Shown: piece by piece, positions 6,132-7,453 of the stretch
Position numbering within the stretch: the stretch's first letter is position 1
Layout of the letters: each line of letters starts with the position of its first letter
NCBI GenBank assembly: GCA_031259655.1
Contig: JAIRLF010000259.1
Span: forward strand, 1-7,453
Direction: 5' to 3'
Source of the DNA: Prevotellaceae bacterium
Lineage (GTDB): Bacteria; Bacteroidota; Bacteroidia; Bacteroidales; UBA932
Length of the DNA: 7,453 nucleotides
The notes under the pieces: model-generated
Told to the model about the DNA's origin: nothing
Databases searched by the model: none
Seen by the model: the letters and a program-made list of their open reading frames with translations, nothing else
Position numbers and translations under genes: made by a program

Positions 6132-6165
6132 TTTGTTTTTCATTTTCAAATTTCGATTACCTTTG
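6132..6165 (+). promoter_or_regulatory. promoter of the Fsr-type exporter, almost on the start codon
   Basis: TTTG at 6132-6135 is followed, after 22 nt, by TACCTTTG at 6158-6165, an exact TAnnTTTG -7 box. Transcription would begin about 4-7 nt downstream, around 6169-6172, so the ATG at 6174 would have a leader of only a few nucleotides. Upstream in the same gap lie the palindromes TCTGCGCAGA (6092-6101) and AGATATCT (6101-6108), which could be operator-like but are unsupported. Confidence 0.55.
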
Positions 6166-6173
6166 CGGCGTTT

Positions 6174-7358
6174 ATGAAACAGAAAACAGTTGCGCCGTCG
6201 ATAGGCATATTACTTAGTTTAAGTATATTACACGGGTTAAATGATGCGTTACAGTCAGCTGTATCAGCCTCGTATCCTTTGTTGAAAGATGATTTGATGC
6301 TTAGTTTCAGTCAAATTGGGTTAATCACATTGACGTATCAGATTTCGGCGTCCGTATTTCAACCTGTGATTGGTTTTTTCTACGACAGGCATCCGTATGT
6401 TTGGTCGTTGCCTGTAGGGACATGTTTCACTCTGGTTGGATTCATTTCTTTAGCCTTTGCCACAACTCTTGTGTGGACAATGTGTTCGGTTTTCATGGTT
6501 GGAATAGGCTCGTCTACGCTACATCCCGAAGCTTCGCGGCTGACATCTATTGCTTCCGGCGGGAAACGCGGCTTTGCACAGTCGCTTTTTCAGGTAGGCG
6601 GAAATCTCGGAGGAGCCATCGGACCATTGTTAGTCGCTTTTATTGCAGCGCCATACGGTCGCCAATACCTCTCGCTCTTTCCCATCCTGTCGATTATCGC
6701 CATAATCGTTGCCATACCCGTATGTCGTTGGTATAAAAACAGATTACAACTTTTTAAGCAAGAAAACACCACCATGAAAGTCAGGACAGAATCGCCATTA
6801 CCTATGAAAACGGTAGTCATTTCTATCACAATCCTTTTATGCCTGATTTTTTCGAAATATGTTTATTTATCAAGTCTGTCAAGTTATTACACATTCTATT
6901 TGATTGAAAAATTCGGCGTTGACATACAGGATTCGCAAATCTATCTCTTTATTTTTCTTGGCGCAACAGCGATAGGAACCTTGGCGGGCGGTCCGATTGG
7001 CGACATCGTTGGGCGAAAGTATGTTATTTGGACTTCGATACTTGGAGTCGCGCCTTTCACTTTGCTGATGCCTCACGTCAATCTGTTTTGGACTGTCGTC
7101 TTAAGTTTTTTCATTGTATTGATTCTTTCATCCGCTTTTCCGGCTATCCTGCTCTACGCTCAAGAGTTATTGCCATATAAACTTGGACTTGTGTCGGGAC
7201 TGTTTTTCGGATTTGCATTCGGAATTGCCGGAATTGCATCCGCCATACTCGGCATAAAAGCAGACATATACGGTATCGAATCCGTATATAATATATGTGC
7301 ATACATGCCTCTGCTTGGAATAATTACATGGTTTCTGCCAAATCTGAAGAAAAAATAA
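6174..7358 (+). CDS. fsr: MFS exporter, fosmidomycin resistance (Fsr) family
   Basis: A complete 394-residue major facilitator with about twelve hydrophobic segments and a hydrophilic central loop near residues 186-210, expected in the inner membrane. It follows the Fsr pattern closely: LSLSILHGLNDALQSAVSASYPLLKDD at the N-terminus, LSFSQIGLITLTYQISASVFQPVIGFFYDRHP from 43, SLPVGTCFTLVG, VGIGSSTLHPEASR around 109-122, ASGGKRGFAQSLFQVGGNLGGAIGPL around 127-152, and in the second half AGGPIGDIVGRKYVIWTSILGVAPFTLLMP from 271, which includes the MFS motif-A loop. E. coli Fsr confers resistance to fosmidomycin, an inhibitor of DXP reductoisomerase, probably by proton-driven efflux; the natural substrate of family members is generally unknown. 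The ATG at 6174 gives the family-like N-terminus, and the promoter lies directly before it. It is not in an operon with neighbours seen here. Confidence 0.9.
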   Translation: MKQKTVAPSIGILLSLSILHGLNDALQSAVSASYPLLKDDLMLSFSQIGLITLTYQISASVFQPVIGFFYDRHPYVWSLPVGTCFTLVGFISLAFATTLVWTMCSVFMVGIGSSTLHPEASRLTSIASGGKRGFAQSLFQVGGNLGGAIGPLLVAFIAAPYGRQYLSLFPILSIIAIIVAIPVCRWYKNRLQLFKQENTTMKVRTESPLPMKTVVISITILLCLIFSKYVYLSSLSSYYTFYLIEKFGVDIQDSQIYLFIFLGATAIGTLAGGPIGDIVGRKYVIWTSILGVAPFTLLMPHVNLFWTVVLSFFIVLILSSAFPAILLYAQELLPYKLGLVSGLFFGFAFGIAGIASAILGIKADIYGIESVYNICAYMPLLGIITWFLPNLKKK

Positions 7359-7359
7359 A

Positions 7360-7402
7360 GCATCGTAAAGACAAGCCTCACATTTGCCTGTCTCTACGAT
7401 GC
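7360..7402. terminator. imperfect 17-bp-arm hairpin after the Fsr-type gene (terminator or REP-like palindrome)
   Basis: Arms 7360-7376 and 7386-7402 flank a nine-base loop and match at 15 of 17 positions, beginning with a perfect GCATCGTA/TACGATGC outer stem. It begins two bases after the Fsr stop. There is no T-tract on the plus strand. The two mismatches are A opposite C in plus-strand RNA but become G-U pairs in minus-strand RNA, so the structure would be fully paired if transcribed from the right. GTAGAGAC-type palindromes of this kind are familiar as dispersed intergenic repeats in Bacteroidota and cyanobacteria, so a REP-like element is an alternative. Confidence 0.55.
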
Positions 7403-7405
7403 GAC

Positions 7406-7453
7406 AAATCTACAATCGTAAATCTACAATCCACAATCGTAAATCTACAATCT
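7406..7453. repeat. heptanucleotide-based tandem repeat running off the right edge
   Basis: From 7407 the sequence can be divided into consecutive seven-base units beginning AATC: AATCTAC, AATCGTA, AATCTAC, AATCCAC, AATCGTA, AATCTAC and a partial AATCT. Three heptamers form a 21-bp higher-order unit, 7412-7432 and 7433-7453 matching at 20 of 21 positions. The array directly abuts the hairpin and continues beyond the window, so its full length is unknown. It is non-coding as far as can be seen. Confidence 0.85.

Noticed and set aside
5923..6177. 84-codon plus-strand frame overlapping the small coiled-coil gene and the gap after it
   Set aside because: Begins inside the coiled-coil gene, ends over the Fsr start, and lacks any domain or start signal.
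1..7453. tRNA, rRNA or riboswitch
   Set aside because: No cloverleaf-like or conserved rRNA segment and no recognisable riboswitch core was seen in the intergenic regions on either strand.

Overview
The window looks like a piece of a Bacteroidota (probably Bacteroidales) chromosome of moderate to low GC. Three things point there: the Xer recombinase and DXP synthase resemble Bacteroidales versions; several upstream regions carry the Bacteroidota-type promoter (TTTG, about 20 nt, TAnnTTTG) instead of a strong Shine-Dalgarno sequence; and the left edge holds an AAA-ATPase-like/PD-(D/E)XK family gene that is typically multicopy in this phylum. This assignment comes from sequence recognition, not from a database search.

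Layout. The left half (1-3749) lies on the minus strand: dxs (DXP synthase, first step of the MEP isoprenoid pathway) is followed 13 nt later by xerD (chromosome dimer resolution recombinase), probably as one transcript. After a 296-nt AT-rich intergenic stretch with inverted repeats comes the 5' part of the AAA-ATPase-like gene, which runs off the left edge. A compact divergent promoter region (about 3812-3869) separates dxs from the plus-strand genes.

The right half (3916-7358) lies on the plus strand. A secreted DUF1080-family protein is followed after 3 nt by an ABC-transporter ATPase of the LolD/MacB type with no permease in view. Next is a gene-poor stretch (5362-5708) dominated by eight near-perfect 21-bp tandem repeats encoding FNSTDEL heptads, possibly within a TTG-started 102-codon reading frame. 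A consensus promoter then drives a 104-residue coiled-coil protein of unknown function. The last gene is a complete MFS exporter of the fosmidomycin-resistance (Fsr) family, whose promoter sits almost on its start codon. The right edge holds an imperfect 17-bp-arm hairpin and a heptanucleotide-based tandem array that continues out of the window.

Working together. Only dxs-xerD and the DUF1080-ATPase pair look like operons. A MEP-pathway gene and a fosmidomycin-type exporter share the window, but they are about 2.4 kb apart in separate transcription units, so a functional link is speculative. The least explained part is the 21-bp array at 5388-5558: its period matches two helical turns, it places a dyad at most unit junctions, and its heptad pattern decays gradually into the downstream sequence.
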